This document shows, in pieces, positions 35,627-44,264 of a stretch of 64,000 bases of DNA. Positions within the stretch are counted from its first letter, which is position 1; every line of letters starts with the position of its first letter. The translations under genes and the position numbers were made by a program. The stretch covers positions 62,001 to 126,000 of the forward strand of contig CANJUR010000005.1 in assembly GCA_947477565.1 (NCBI GenBank), read 5' to 3'. The DNA is from Deltaproteobacteria bacterium (GTDB lineage Bacteria > Myxococcota_A > Polyangia > Polyangiales > Ga0077539). The notes below the pieces were generated by a model. The model did no database searches and had not been told where the DNA came from. It saw nothing but the letters and a program-made list of their open reading frames with translations.

Positions 35627-36122
35627 TGCGAACCTGGGACCCCTGGATCTCGCCAGAATTCATCACCCCGGCGCGCTCAAAGGTCGATCGCACGGAGTCA
35701 CCATCGATATCACCCACTGCGCGGGTGGTCAGCGCGGAGTTGCTGCCGTCGGTCGAGTATTGATAGTAGTGCCCGCCCTCAATCACGAATCCGAGGGTGT
35801 TCCAGTCTGAATTTGCCATCCAGATGACAACGTTTGGCGGATACTTGCTCGCCGAGGGAGCCGTGGTCGGCATCGCGGGGCAGGTCGCAAATGACGTACT
35901 GCTCGAGCGCTCGTGGGTGTTTTCGTAATAGGCCAGTTGGAGACGGTACATCGACCCGATGCACTGGGTAGCCTCGGCGGTCTTGCTCCGCTTCACATAG
36001 CGGCTATACGCTGGAATCGCGACCGCCGCGAGGATCCCAAGGATCACCACGACAATCATCAGTTCGACGAGGGTAAAGCCCCCATCGCCCCCACCTCGAA
36101 CAGGCTTGATCAGAGTCTTCAT
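35607..36122 (-). CDS. pilA: Type IV pilin / pseudopilin
   Basis: 171 aa. Prepilin leader of 15 residues with cleavage G-F before [18 protein letters not shown]; Glu at +5 and Phe at +1 are canonical. Leader is long and basic. The C-terminal domain has a probable disulfide pair (TQCIGSM, FATCPA), plus [13 protein letters not shown] 36122 has a GGAAGG ribosome site 5 bases upstream. Major or minor pilin cannot be told; the candidate sigma-54 promoter upstream fits myxobacterial pilA. Overlaps the aminotransferase end. Confidence 0.85.
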   Translation of the reverse strand: MKTLIKPVRGGGDGGFTLVELMIVVVILGILAAVAIPAYSRYVKRSKTAEATQCIGSMYRLQLAYYENTHERSSSTSFATCPAMPTTAPSASKYPPNVVIWMANSDWNTLGFVIEGGHYYQYSTDGSNSALTTRAVGDIDGDSVRSTFERAGVMNSGEIQGSQVRITNELE

Positions 36123-36233
36123 GATGCCTTCCGCAGAACCGCCCAGTCAGGGTGCGCCCTGCTCCCCATTCCACTCACCCGTGGGATGGCATTACGAAAA
36201 TCGCCGCGTCACCGCTCGCCAGAAATCCCAAGA

Positions 36234-36247
36234 GCACGGTTCGTGCC
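36234..36247 (-). promoter_or_regulatory. Candidate sigma-54 promoter for pilin gene
   Basis: On the minus strand the sequence reads cGGCACGAACCGTGCT. The -24 GG and -12 GC are exactly 10 bases apart. It matches TGGCACGnnnnTTGCW except for C at the first and G at the TT position. The predicted start would give about 100 bases of leader to ATG 36122. Myxococcus pilA is known to be sigma-54/PilR driven, which supports the reading. Confidence 0.5.
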
Positions 36248-36322
36248 GTGGTGGGCTCATGCGTCCGTAGGCCTTTCGTGACCGAAGGTTCTCCGCGGAC
36301 GCGACGCCTCACAAAGAACGGA

Positions 36323-36354
36323 TGACATTTTGTGTCACCCATTGGTGACCAATG
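36323..36354. promoter_or_regulatory. Three overlapping palindromes upstream of acyl-CoA dehydrogenase
   Basis: TGACA-N5-TGTCA (36323-36337), GTCACC-N4-GGTGAC (36334-36349) and CATTGGT-N1-ACCAATG (36340-36354), all perfect. The set is 72-103 bases ahead of ATG 36426. Such dyads fit binding sites of a TetR/GntR-type fatty-acid regulator (inference). The rest of 36123-36425 shows no gene. Confidence 0.5.
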
Positions 36355-36425
36355 ATGGTCGTAAGCGATCGGGAGTGCTCCGGAGTCCATTGAGGTCGGT
36401 GGGGGGTTGGCCCTACATTCCGCGC

Positions 36426-37586
36426 ATGACCTCGCTGACCCAGCTTTCGCCCGATGAGAAGATGTTTCGCGACGCCGTGATCGGGTTCGCCCGCGACCGC
36501 GTCGCCCCCCGCGTCGCCGCGATGGACCACAACGGCGCCCTCGACAAGGAACTCCTCCCCGACCTCTTCGAACTCGGGGTGATGGGCATCGAGGTGCCTG
36601 AGCAGTACGGCGGCGCGGGCTCCAGTTTCTTCAACGCTGCGCTCGCGGTCGAGGGCTTTGCGATGGTCGATCCGAGCGTGTCGGTGCTCGTCGACGTGCA
36701 GAACACCCTGGTGGCCAACGCGCTCATCCGCTGGGCCGACGATGCGCAGAAGCAGCAGTATCTTCCGCGCCTCGCGCGCGACTGGGTGGGATCTTATGCA
36801 CTGAGCGAGGCAGGCTCCGGCAGCGATGCCTTCGCACTCGCGAGCAGGGCGGAGAAGAAAGGAGACAAGTGGATTCTCAATGGCCGAAAGCTGTGGATCA
36901 CCAACGCCAAAGAGGCGTCGCTCTTCATCGTGTTCGCCAACGTTGATCCATCGAAGGGATACAAGGGCATTACGGCCTTCCTCGTAGAGCGGGACTTTCC
37001 AGGGTTTTCTGTTGGAAAGAAGGAAGACAAGCTGGGCATTCGCGCGTCTTCAACCTGCGAAGTCATCATGGAGGACTGTGAGGTTCCGCTCGGCAACGTG
37101 CTCGGCGAGGTGGGAAAGGGCTACAAGATTGCCATCGAGACCCTCAACGAAGGTCGCATCGGCATCGGCGCGCAGATGCTTGGGCTCGCGCAGGGAGCCT
37201 TCGACTACGCCATGCGCTACATGCACGAGCGCAAGCAATTCGGGCAGGTGATCGGCAACTTCCAGGGCGTGCAGTTTCAATACGCGCGCTGCGCCGTGGA
37301 GATCGAGAGCGCCCGGCTGATGGTCTATAACGCTGCGCGCCTCAAGGACGCAGGCCTGCCATTCATCAAGGAAGCTGCGATGGCGAAACTGCATGCCAGT
37401 GAGGTAGCCGAGCGGGTATCTTCGCTCTGCGTGGAATTCGTCGGCGGTGTCGGCTTCACCAAGGATTACCCGTTGGAGAAGTTTTTCCGAGACGCGAAGA
37501 TTGGCAAGATCTACGAGGGCACTTCCAACATGCAACTTCAGACCATCGCGAAGTTGCTGCAGTCCGAGTACGGATTCACGGGCTGA
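36426..37586 (+). CDS. Short/branched-chain acyl-CoA dehydrogenase
   Basis: 386 aa from ATG 36426. Normal length. Matches the ACADSB group: ANVDPSKGYKGITAFLVERD, GIRASSTCEV, LNEGRIGIGAQMLGLAQG, FIKEAAMAKLHASEVA, and FFRDAKIGKIYEGTSNMQL with the catalytic Glu. Uses FAD to oxidise 2-methylbutyryl/isobutyryl-type or short acyl-CoA. Together with pccB in the window it suggests branched-chain amino acid breakdown, but the two are not linked in an operon. Its end overlaps mltG by 11 bases, convergent. Confidence 0.92.
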   Translation: MTSLTQLSPDEKMFRDAVIGFARDRVAPRVAAMDHNGALDKELLPDLFELGVMGIEVPEQYGGAGSSFFNAALAVEGFAMVDPSVSVLVDVQNTLVANALIRWADDAQKQQYLPRLARDWVGSYALSEAGSGSDAFALASRAEKKGDKWILNGRKLWITNAKEASLFIVFANVDPSKGYKGITAFLVERDFPGFSVGKKEDKLGIRASSTCEVIMEDCEVPLGNVLGEVGKGYKIAIETLNEGRIGIGAQMLGLAQGAFDYAMRYMHERKQFGQVIGNFQGVQFQYARCAVEIESARLMVYNAARLKDAGLPFIKEAAMAKLHASEVAERVSSLCVEFVGGVGFTKDYPLEKFFRDAKIGKIYEGTSNMQLQTIAKLLQSEYGFTG

Positions 37587-38865
37587 CGACGCCCGCGTCG
37601 CCCCGGCGGAGGTAGCGCTGCACGTTGCGGCGGTGCTCCTCCAGCGTCGGCGCGAAGGCCGAACGGCCACCCCCCATCGCCACGAAATACAGGTCTTGAT
37701 CGCCCGTCGGTGAGAGCACCGCCGCGAGAGACTGAGCCCCGGGGTTGGCGATCGCACCGGGGGGGATACCCTCGTGTTGATAGGTGTTGAAGGGGTTGTT
37801 GCGGTCGAGCAGCATGGTGCCCGTGATGGTGCGACGGACGCCGCCGTCGCCGATGCTGCACGATGCGAGGGGAGTGCCCCGCGCAGCCATTGCAGTACAG
37901 CCGTAGACCACCGTCGGATCGCTCTGTAGCAAGCGAGGGTGGAAGTCTGGAAGGCGGAGACGGTTCCAGAAGACGGAAGCGATGTGGGCGCGGTCGCCGG
38001 GAGAGCCAGTCTCGCGCTCGACCAGCGAGGCAAGCGTCACAATCAGACGGTCCGCGCCGTCGAAACTGCCCTCCTGCGCGACCGGCGAGGGAGTGGCGTC
38101 AGCGACCAGGGATGCCGCCCGCCGAACGCCTTCAGGGAGTTGTGACTTGAGCGAAAGGAGACGCCGGGAGAACTCCGTCACCATCCGCTCGATGACGCGT
38201 TCAGCCGGGGAATCCGGAGGGAAATCGTAGGTGTCCGGGAAGAGGTATCCCTCCAACGAGTCACCGAGTCCGTACCGTTGAAGCAAGGCAGGGTCTTCCG
38301 TGTGGGCAATGAAATCCGCGGCAGGACAGACACCCGCAGACTCCAGCCGACGCGCAATGTCGAAGCGCGTGTAGCCCTCCGGGATGGTCACGCGAACAAG
38401 TCCGGCAGTGCCGCGCGAAAGAGAGCGCAGGACCGCGTAGGGGGTGAGGTCGTCGCGGAGGGCGATGGTTCCGCGGTGGGCGCGATCGGCCGCGCCGGTG
38501 ACAGACACAAGGAGGTGAAATAGCCACGGGTGGTCGATAGCCCCGGCAGACCAGAGAACACGAGTGACGGTCGCGGCGTCGGCGCTCTCCTCGATGGTGA
38601 CGCGCAGCGGGCGACCACGGCCACCATGGGGCGTGCGCAGATAAGCAAAGAGACCGAAAGCTGCGAGGGAAGCAATCACGACGAAGACGCCCAGGGCGAC
38701 CAGGAGGGAGCCAACGGGTGGGCCGCCGGGCGGAGCCTCACGGGCCCGGGAGCGACGAGGAGCGCGCTGGGCGGGCTTTGCTGCGGGCTTTGCTGCGGGC
38801 TTCGCTGCGGGCTTCGCTGCGGGCTTCGCTGCGGGCTTTGCTACGGGTCTGGGTCGTCCAGCCAC
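37576..38865 (-). CDS. mltG: Endolytic murein transglycosylase
   Basis: 429 aa, GTG 38865, overlapping ruvX by 25 bases. N-terminal cytoplasmic tail of KPAA repeats (residues 9-33), a membrane helix (GSLLVALGVFVVIASLAAFGLF), then the YceG/MltG domain: LRDDLTPYAVLRSLSRG (LysM-like), TIPEGYTRFDIARRL, LEGYLFPDTYDF, and LASLVERETG with the catalytic Glu, then SDPTVVYG, NNPFNTYQHEGIPPGAI. Cleaves nascent glycan strands at the inner membrane. Last gene of the agu operon. Confidence 0.93.
   Translation of the reverse strand: MAGRPRPVAKPAAKPAAKPAAKPAAKPAAKPAQRAPRRSRAREAPPGGPPVGSLLVALGVFVVIASLAAFGLFAYLRTPHGGRGRPLRVTIEESADAATVTRVLWSAGAIDHPWLFHLLVSVTGAADRAHRGTIALRDDLTPYAVLRSLSRGTAGLVRVTIPEGYTRFDIARRLESAGVCPAADFIAHTEDPALLQRYGLGDSLEGYLFPDTYDFPPDSPAERVIERMVTEFSRRLLSLKSQLPEGVRRAASLVADATPSPVAQEGSFDGADRLIVTLASLVERETGSPGDRAHIASVFWNRLRLPDFHPRLLQSDPTVVYGCTAMAARGTPLASCSIGDGGVRRTITGTMLLDRNNPFNTYQHEGIPPGAIANPGAQSLAAVLSPTGDQDLYFVAMGGGRSAFAPTLEEHRRNVQRYLRRGDAGVVSP
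38771..38842 (-). repeat. 12-bp tandem repeat coding Lys-Pro-Ala-Ala
   Basis: Six perfect or near-perfect copies of GCGGGCTTYGCT (plus strand) encode the KPAA repeat at the start of MltG. The unit is a multiple of three, so copy number may vary with no frameshift. It also covers the ruvX stop. Confidence 0.9.
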
Positions 38866-39275
38866 GCGCCCGCTCCTGCCTTCGAGTCGAGGTAGGCCTG
38901 CAGCAGGATCGCCGCGACCTCGGCGTCGATGCCCTCCCTCCCCTTGCGACCCGACGCCGTGCGAGCGCGTTGGGCCTGCACCGTCGTCAGCCGCTCATCC
39001 CACAGGATCACCGGGAGCTTCGTCTTGCGCCCAAGCAGCGCCGCGAAGGTGCAGGCCGCACGCGCCTTCATTCCTTCGCTGCCATCCATGTTCAAGGGCA
39101 GGCCGACGACGACCTCTTCTGCCAGTTCGCGGCGAACCACCGCGGTCACGGCGTTGACCGCCTGCGTGGCGTCGGTCAGTTCCAAGGTCTCGAGCGGGCG
39201 CGCGGGGACGCCCTCCTCGGAGTGCACAGCGACGCCGATACGCCGGGCGCCCAGGTCGATGCCGAGGCGCTTCAC
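38841..39275 (-). CDS. ruvX: RuvX/YqgF pre-16S rRNA nuclease-type protein
   Basis: 144 aa from GTG 39275. RNase H-like fold: VKRLGIDLGARRIGVAV with catalytic Asp, VVGLPLNMDGSEG, LWDERLTTVQAQR and IDAEVAAILLQAYLD. Family members are linked with 16S rRNA 5'-end maturation. The GTG start is inside the stop of the upstream ldcA gene (GTGA, 4 bases), showing translational coupling. Followed by mltG, as in many bacteria. Confidence 0.92.
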   Translation of the reverse strand: MKRLGIDLGARRIGVAVHSEEGVPARPLETLELTDATQAVNAVTAVVRRELAEEVVVGLPLNMDGSEGMKARAACTFAALLGRKTKLPVILWDERLTTVQAQRARTASGRKGREGIDAEVAAILLQAYLDSKAGAGAWLDDPDP

Positions 39276-40186
39276 GCCAGGCCCTCTTCGAACACGACTT
39301 CGCCGTGGCTCAACACCGTCACCTGCGCGCCCTGCACCCACGGCCGATGCTGCTTCCCGTGCCCAAACGGCGCGCCGGCCAGCACCGGGATATGAAGCGA
39401 TCCGAGACGCTCTCGAAGCACCGACTCAACGGTGACCCCATCGTCGCCCGCGGCGCACCGCGCAAACTCCCCGCACACCACCGCGCACACCCCGTCGAGA
39501 GCGGCCGCGGAGCGCAACGCGGTGAGCATCCGGTCGATGCGGTAGGGCGCCTCGCCGACGTCTTCGAGGAAGAGCACACGGTCTTCGAGGTCGGGAAAAC
39601 ACGGCGTCCCTTGCAGCGCCGCGAGCAGGGAGAGGTTTCCGCCGATCGCACGGCCGCGCACCGGGGAGGCGTCGACCGAGGTCATCGGAATCAATCCCGT
39701 CCAGGACTCCGGGCGGGAGCCCTCGAGCACTGAAACCAACTCGCGATCACCGCCCCGGCGACCCATCTCAACCACCATCGTTCCGTGGATGGAGCGCACA
39801 CCCGCCATGGACCACACGGCGTGCAGCGCGGTCACGTCGCTGAAGCCCACGAGGGGCTTCGGATCACTCTTCAAAGCATCGATCCAGCGGTGCGCGTGCT
39901 CGTCGAGCAGGCGGGTGAGCCCATAGCCACCACGGGCCGCGATCACCGCGCGAATGCTCGGGTCTGCCAGGGCCGCGGTGACGTCCGCCGCCCGCTCGGC
40001 GTCGCTCCCTGCGAGGTACCCCGTGCGGCTTCGGGCGGACGCGCCCACGGTCACCCGATATCGCTCCGCAAACCAGGCCACGCCGGCGTCGAGGGCGACG
40101 GGGTCGAGCGGTCCGCTTGGGGCGATGACTGCGATGTGGTCACCGGGCTGCAGGGGTGTCTGCGCCGGAAATGTACGGTCAGTCAT
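39272..40186 (-). CDS. ldcA: LD-carboxypeptidase (peptidase family S66)
   Basis: 304 aa from ATG 40186. S66 signatures: IAVIAPSGPL, VIAARGGYGLTRLLD, VGFSDVTALHAVW with nucleophile Ser, FLEDVGEAPYRIDRML with Glu, and FGHGKQHRPW with His. Removes the terminal D-Ala from tetrapeptides during murein recycling in the cytoplasm. ATG overlaps the stop of aguB (ATGA). Confidence 0.92.
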   Translation of the reverse strand: MTDRTFPAQTPLQPGDHIAVIAPSGPLDPVALDAGVAWFAERYRVTVGASARSRTGYLAGSDAERAADVTAALADPSIRAVIAARGGYGLTRLLDEHAHRWIDALKSDPKPLVGFSDVTALHAVWSMAGVRSIHGTMVVEMGRRGGDRELVSVLEGSRPESWTGLIPMTSVDASPVRGRAIGGNLSLLAALQGTPCFPDLEDRVLFLEDVGEAPYRIDRMLTALRSAAALDGVCAVVCGEFARCAAGDDGVTVESVLRERLGSLHIPVLAGAPFGHGKQHRPWVQGAQVTVLSHGEVVFEEGLA

Positions 40187-41049
40187 GGCTTGACCGGTCG
40201 CCGTCCGTCCGCCGTGAGGAGCACGTCGTAGAGGTCGGCGCGACGGTCGCGGAAGAAACCCCATGCGCCGCGCATTCGGCGGGAGAGCGCGAGGTCGAAG
40301 CTCGCGAGCGCGGCACCCTCCTCGGTGCGGGAAAGCTCAGCCACCATGTCGCCGCGGTGGTCGGCGCAAAACGAACTTCCATAGAAGACCTGGCCGTCTT
40401 CGGTGCCGATGCGGTTGGCACCGCACACCGGGACGACGTTGGAGACCGCGTGGCCGATCATCGCGCGCTGCCACGGGTCGCGGGTGTCGAGCGACGGGTC
40501 GTGGGGCTCGCTTCCGATTGCCGTGGGATACAGCAGTAACTCGGCCCCGAGGAGCATCATCGCGCGGGCGCACTCGGGGTACCACTGGTCCCAGCAGATG
40601 CCGACGCCGAGGCTTCCGTGGCGGGTGTTCCAGACCTTGAAACCAGTGTCGCCAGGGCGAAAGTAGAACTTCTCCTCGTAGCCAGGACCGTCGGGGATGT
40701 GGCTCTTACGGTAGAGGCCAAGCACGGCGCCGTCGGCGTCCACCATCGCGAGGCTGTTGTAATAAGCCTGCCCCGCGACCTCGAAGAACGACACCGGGAT
40801 CACCACTCCAAGCTCGCGCGCAAGATCGGCGAAGCGGGCGATGGTGGGGTGGTTCTCGAAGGGCATCGCGCGGAGTAGTTCGCGCTCGTCCTCGACGCGG
40901 CAGAAGTACGGTCCCTCGAAGAGTTCGGGCGGAAGGATGACGTTTGCGCCGCGCGCGGCGGCGGAGCGCACGTGCTCGATGACGCGGGCGACGTTGGTCT
41001 CCCGGTCATCGCCGAGGGGACACTGAATCACTGCGACAGTGGTCTTCAT
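40183..41049 (-). CDS. aguB: N-carbamoylputrescine amidase
   Basis: 288 aa from ATG 41049. Nitrilase fold with Glu (LPPELFEGPYF), Lys (YRKSHIPDGPGYEEKFYF) and Cys152 (GICWDQWYPE). The G-PGYEEKFYF region and DPSLDTRDPWQRAMIGHAV are typical of AguB. Converts N-carbamoylputrescine to putrescine, CO2 and ammonia. ATG overlaps the stop of aguA by ATGA, so it follows directly. Confidence 0.93.
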   Translation of the reverse strand: MKTTVAVIQCPLGDDRETNVARVIEHVRSAAARGANVILPPELFEGPYFCRVEDERELLRAMPFENHPTIARFADLARELGVVIPVSFFEVAGQAYYNSLAMVDADGAVLGLYRKSHIPDGPGYEEKFYFRPGDTGFKVWNTRHGSLGVGICWDQWYPECARAMMLLGAELLLYPTAIGSEPHDPSLDTRDPWQRAMIGHAVSNVVPVCGANRIGTEDGQVFYGSSFCADHRGDMVAELSRTEEGAALASFDLALSRRMRGAWGFFRDRRADLYDVLLTADGRRPVKP

Positions 41050-42092
41050 GGCGTCACCGAAGCTTCGCCCGACACGCGCCGCGAAGGCTGCTGCTGGGTG
41101 ATGCAATGGAAGGCACCGCCGCCTTCGAGGATGGCCCGGGCGTCGATGGCCTCGACGCGGCGCCCCGGGAAGATGCGCTCCACTGCGCGCGCCGCAGCGT
41201 CGTCGTAGGCGGTGCCGTAGGTCGGAACCACCACGGTGCGATTGCCGATGTAGAAGTTGAGGTGGCTCGCGGGCATGACGCGCCCGTCGTCGTCCTCGAC
41301 CCGGCCCGGCGACGGAACGAATACGAGTTCGATCGGGCGGCCGAGGGCGTCTCGCTGACCCCTAAGCTCGTCGCGCAGCCGACGGAGAATGTCGCGGTTG
41401 GGATCGTCGCTGCCGGAGGGTTCCATCAGGGCGATGACGCCTGGGGCGACGAAGCGCGCGATGGTGTCGATGTGACCGTCGGTGTGGTCGTTGATGAGAC
41501 CGTCCGTGACCCAGAGAAGTTGCTTGCCACCGAAGGCGTCGAGCACCGCGCGAGTGATGGCGGCCTCTTCCATCGTCGGGTTGCGGTTGGGGTTGAGCAA
41601 GCACTGCCGCGAGGAGAGCACCGTGCCTTCGCCATCGACCTCGATGCTCCCGCCCTCGAGCACGAAATCGTGGCGAAGTGTTCGCATTCCCGAGGCGTGC
41701 GCGACCGCGTCGCCGACGGCGGCGTCATACGGGAGCTTGTATTTCCCACCCCAGCCATTGAAGTCAAAGCGCGACGCGACGACCTCGCCGGAGGCGTCGT
41801 GCATGAAGACCGGCGCCGTGTCGCGCACCCAGATGTCGCCAAACGGGATCTGGTGAAAGCGCGCGTCGAGGCCGTGAAGCGCCGCGCGGGCGACGGTCTC
41901 CTGGACGCCGTCGGGGGTGAGCACCTCGAGGCGCTCGCCGCCGTCGCGAACGATGGCGCGTGCGAGCGCGATGAACGAGCGGCGCGCCTCTGGGAGGGCC
42001 AACTTCCAGAGGTCTTCGTGGCTCGGCCAGGCGAGCCAGACAGCGTCGTGCGGGGCCCACTCGGCGGGCTGGAGAATCGCGTCGGTCATCAT
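41046..42092 (-). CDS. aguA: Agmatine deiminase
   Basis: 348 aa from ATG 42092 (ATG 42089 is equally possible). Guanidino-modifying fold: PHDAVWLAWP, FGDIWVRDTAPVF, GGSIEVDGEGT, TDGHIDTIARF and C-terminal GGAFHCITQQQP with nucleophile Cys330. Hydrolyses agmatine to N-carbamoylputrescine plus ammonia. First gene of the five-gene operon, which ends with mltG. No arginine decarboxylase is nearby. Divergent from the SprT-like gene. Confidence 0.94.
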   Translation of the reverse strand: MMTDAILQPAEWAPHDAVWLAWPSHEDLWKLALPEARRSFIALARAIVRDGGERLEVLTPDGVQETVARAALHGLDARFHQIPFGDIWVRDTAPVFMHDASGEVVASRFDFNGWGGKYKLPYDAAVGDAVAHASGMRTLRHDFVLEGGSIEVDGEGTVLSSRQCLLNPNRNPTMEEAAITRAVLDAFGGKQLLWVTDGLINDHTDGHIDTIARFVAPGVIALMEPSGSDDPNRDILRRLRDELRGQRDALGRPIELVFVPSPGRVEDDDGRVMPASHLNFYIGNRTVVVPTYGTAYDDAAARAVERIFPGRRVEAIDARAILEGGGAFHCITQQQPSRRVSGEASVTP

Positions 42093-42172
42093 CGGGGCGC
42101 GGACACTATCTCCGCCCGCGCCGCGCCGCCAACTGGCCTCTCCGACGGGTGTGTGCTCTCTCACTCGCCGCG

Positions 42173-43267
42173 ATGGAACCTAATCTGGACGAACTCTCCG
42201 CCGACCTCGCCGCCGCCACGGTGCGCGCCCTCACGGACGAATGGCGCAACCTCAACTTCGGGCTCTTCCAGGACCGCATGCGACCCGCGGGGATGAGGCT
42301 CTCGCCGGCGACCGGGTTTCTGGCTCGCTGGATGCGCGGCGAGCGAACCATCGAGGTGTCGCGGCGGTTCGTCCTCGATCAGTCCTGGGGCGTGGTGATG
42401 GAGGTGCTCAAGCACGAGATGGCGCACCAGTTTGTCGATGAGGTCATCGGCGCTCGCGACGAGACCGCGCACGGCCCGGTATTTCAGCGGGTCTGCGCCG
42501 ATCGGGGCATCGACGGTGGCGCGACCGGCATCCCGGATGCGAGCGGCGCCACGGACGCGGGGACGGCCTCGGCGCTCGACAAGATCGCCAAGCTTCTCGC
42601 CCTCGCCGGGAGCCCCAACGAGCACGAAGCGCAGAGCGCGATGAACACCGCGCAAAAGCTGATGCTTAAGTACAACCTCGACGCGGTGCGGGTGAAGGCC
42701 GCGCGGGGATACATCTTCAAACACCTCGGGAAGCCGTCTGGGCGGGTGGAGGAGTCGTCGCGGTTTCTCGCGGCGATTCTCTCCGAGCACTTCTTCGTGC
42801 AGTGCATCTGGGTGAACGTCTGGCGCGTGCGCGAGGGCCGCGCGGGCTCGGTACTGGAGGTGCTCGGTACGCCGGAAAACGTCTCCATGGCGGAGTACGT
42901 CCACTCCTTTCTCGACCACACCGCGGACGCACGCTGGACTCTGCACAAGCGACAGAACGGCATCACCGGAGACCGCGACCGTCGGGCGTTTCGTACCGGG
43001 GTGATGATGGGCTTCCTGGGCAAGCTCCGCGCCGAGCGGAAGGGCCAGCAGGAGACCGGCCTCGTCTGGGCGGGCGATCCTGCGTTGGACGAGCATTACC
43101 AGCGAAGGTATCCGCGGGTGCGAACCGTCAGCAGCGCGACGACGGCGCGCACCTCGGCGCACGCCGACGGCCACGCAGCGGGCAAGAGCCTCGTACTGCA
43201 CAAGGGCGTCGATGGCGGGCGAGGATCCACCGGGGGCGGAGGGCTGCTCGGGCCTGGCCGCTCATAG
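42173..43267 (+). CDS. SprT-like metalloprotease domain fused to DUF2786
   Basis: 364 aa from ATG 42173. N-terminal SprT-like zinc site with VLKHEMAHQFVDE (HExxH at 81-85) and AHGPVFQRVCADRGI. A middle helical DUF2786 domain: LDKIAKLLALAGSPNEHEAQSAMNTAQKLMLKYNLD (20 or fewer cited: KLLALAGSPNEHEAQSAMNT), then a C-terminal region with LDHTADARWTLHKRQN and GFLGKLRAER. SprT domains cleave DNA-protein crosslinks in SPRTN; DUF2786 is of unknown role. Tail is Gly-rich. Confidence 0.85.
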   Translation: MEPNLDELSADLAAATVRALTDEWRNLNFGLFQDRMRPAGMRLSPATGFLARWMRGERTIEVSRRFVLDQSWGVVMEVLKHEMAHQFVDEVIGARDETAHGPVFQRVCADRGIDGGATGIPDASGATDAGTASALDKIAKLLALAGSPNEHEAQSAMNTAQKLMLKYNLDAVRVKAARGYIFKHLGKPSGRVEESSRFLAAILSEHFFVQCIWVNVWRVREGRAGSVLEVLGTPENVSMAEYVHSFLDHTADARWTLHKRQNGITGDRDRRAFRTGVMMGFLGKLRAERKGQQETGLVWAGDPALDEHYQRRYPRVRTVSSATTARTSAHADGHAAGKSLVLHKGVDGGRGSTGGGGLLGPGRS

Positions 43268-43339
43268 CGAACGCCGGGCGCGCCACCGACGACGAAGCCG
43301 CGTCTTGACCGTGCATGGCGTTGGCCCTTTTATCGCGAG

Positions 43340-44146
43340 ATGACAGCGCCGAGCCTCCCCCGAAACTCCCATCTCGCCAGCTTGACCCTGTTGGAGCGGC
43401 AGGGATTCACCGGCGCCACGGTCCTCGACATCGGCGCCGCGGAAGGGGCGTTTTTCCTGCATAGACACATGCAGAAGCTCTTCTTGTCGGCGAAGCACTT
43501 CTTCATCGATGCGATGCAGGAGAACGAGGCCGTCTACGAGAAGCTGAAGCGCGCCTTCGGCACCGACCACGCGATCACTGCCCTCTCGTGCGTCGAGGGC
43601 GAGGTCGCGGTGCGCATCGACCCGACGTTCTACAACACCCACCTCGTCGGACTGCAGACCGAGCGCTACGAAGAGACCCGTCGGGTGCGCCTCATGAAGC
43701 TCGACTCAGTAGTCGCCGAGCGCGGCCTCGTGGGCCCCTATGTCTTAAAGCTCGACGTGCAGGGCGCAGAGGTCGATGTGCTGCGCGGCAGCCTCAAAAC
43801 CCTCGAGCAGGCCACCGTAGTCGTGGCCGAGATTCAGATCTTTCACGAGCGGGACAACCTGCTCGATCTGTTGTTTTTCATGCAGAGCAGGGGGTTTGTG
43901 CTCTTCGACATCACCGACCAGAGCTACTACCCGTCGAGCAGCACGATGTATCAGTGCTACGCGACCTTCATTCCGCAGCGAATGGACTTCCGCAAAGGCC
44001 TCGTCTGGTGCACCCCGGAGCAGGAAATAGATACCAATGCCGTCCTTCGCGCCCGGCGACGCGACACCATCAGCGTGCTCGAGCACCTTGTCGCGACGCT
44101 CGCTCCGGGATCGCTGATCGCCGACGGCGGCTCGAACAGCGGTTGA
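43340..44146 (+). CDS. FkbM-family methyltransferase
   Basis: 268 aa from ATG 43340. SAM-binding start VLDIGAAEGAFF near residue 28, then MKLDSVVAERGLVGPYVLKLDVQGAEVDVLRG and EIQIFHERDNL typical of FkbM (20 or fewer cited per motif). Transfers methyl from SAM to an oxygen or other atom of a sugar or metabolite, target unknown. Alone, not in a biosynthetic cluster. Confidence 0.85.
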   Translation: MTAPSLPRNSHLASLTLLERQGFTGATVLDIGAAEGAFFLHRHMQKLFLSAKHFFIDAMQENEAVYEKLKRAFGTDHAITALSCVEGEVAVRIDPTFYNTHLVGLQTERYEETRRVRLMKLDSVVAERGLVGPYVLKLDVQGAEVDVLRGSLKTLEQATVVVAEIQIFHERDNLLDLLFFMQSRGFVLFDITDQSYYPSSSTMYQCYATFIPQRMDFRKGLVWCTPEQEIDTNAVLRARRRDTISVLEHLVATLAPGSLIADGGSNSG

Positions 44147-44264
44147 TGCGTCCGACAACCGCAGAGGGTATGACCGCGCCCGAAAGGCGTGCCCCGATCG
44201 CCCCGATGGACGCCTCGGACGCCGCTCCGGAAAGCGCCTTCGCGGTCGGCGGGGCCGTGGACCG

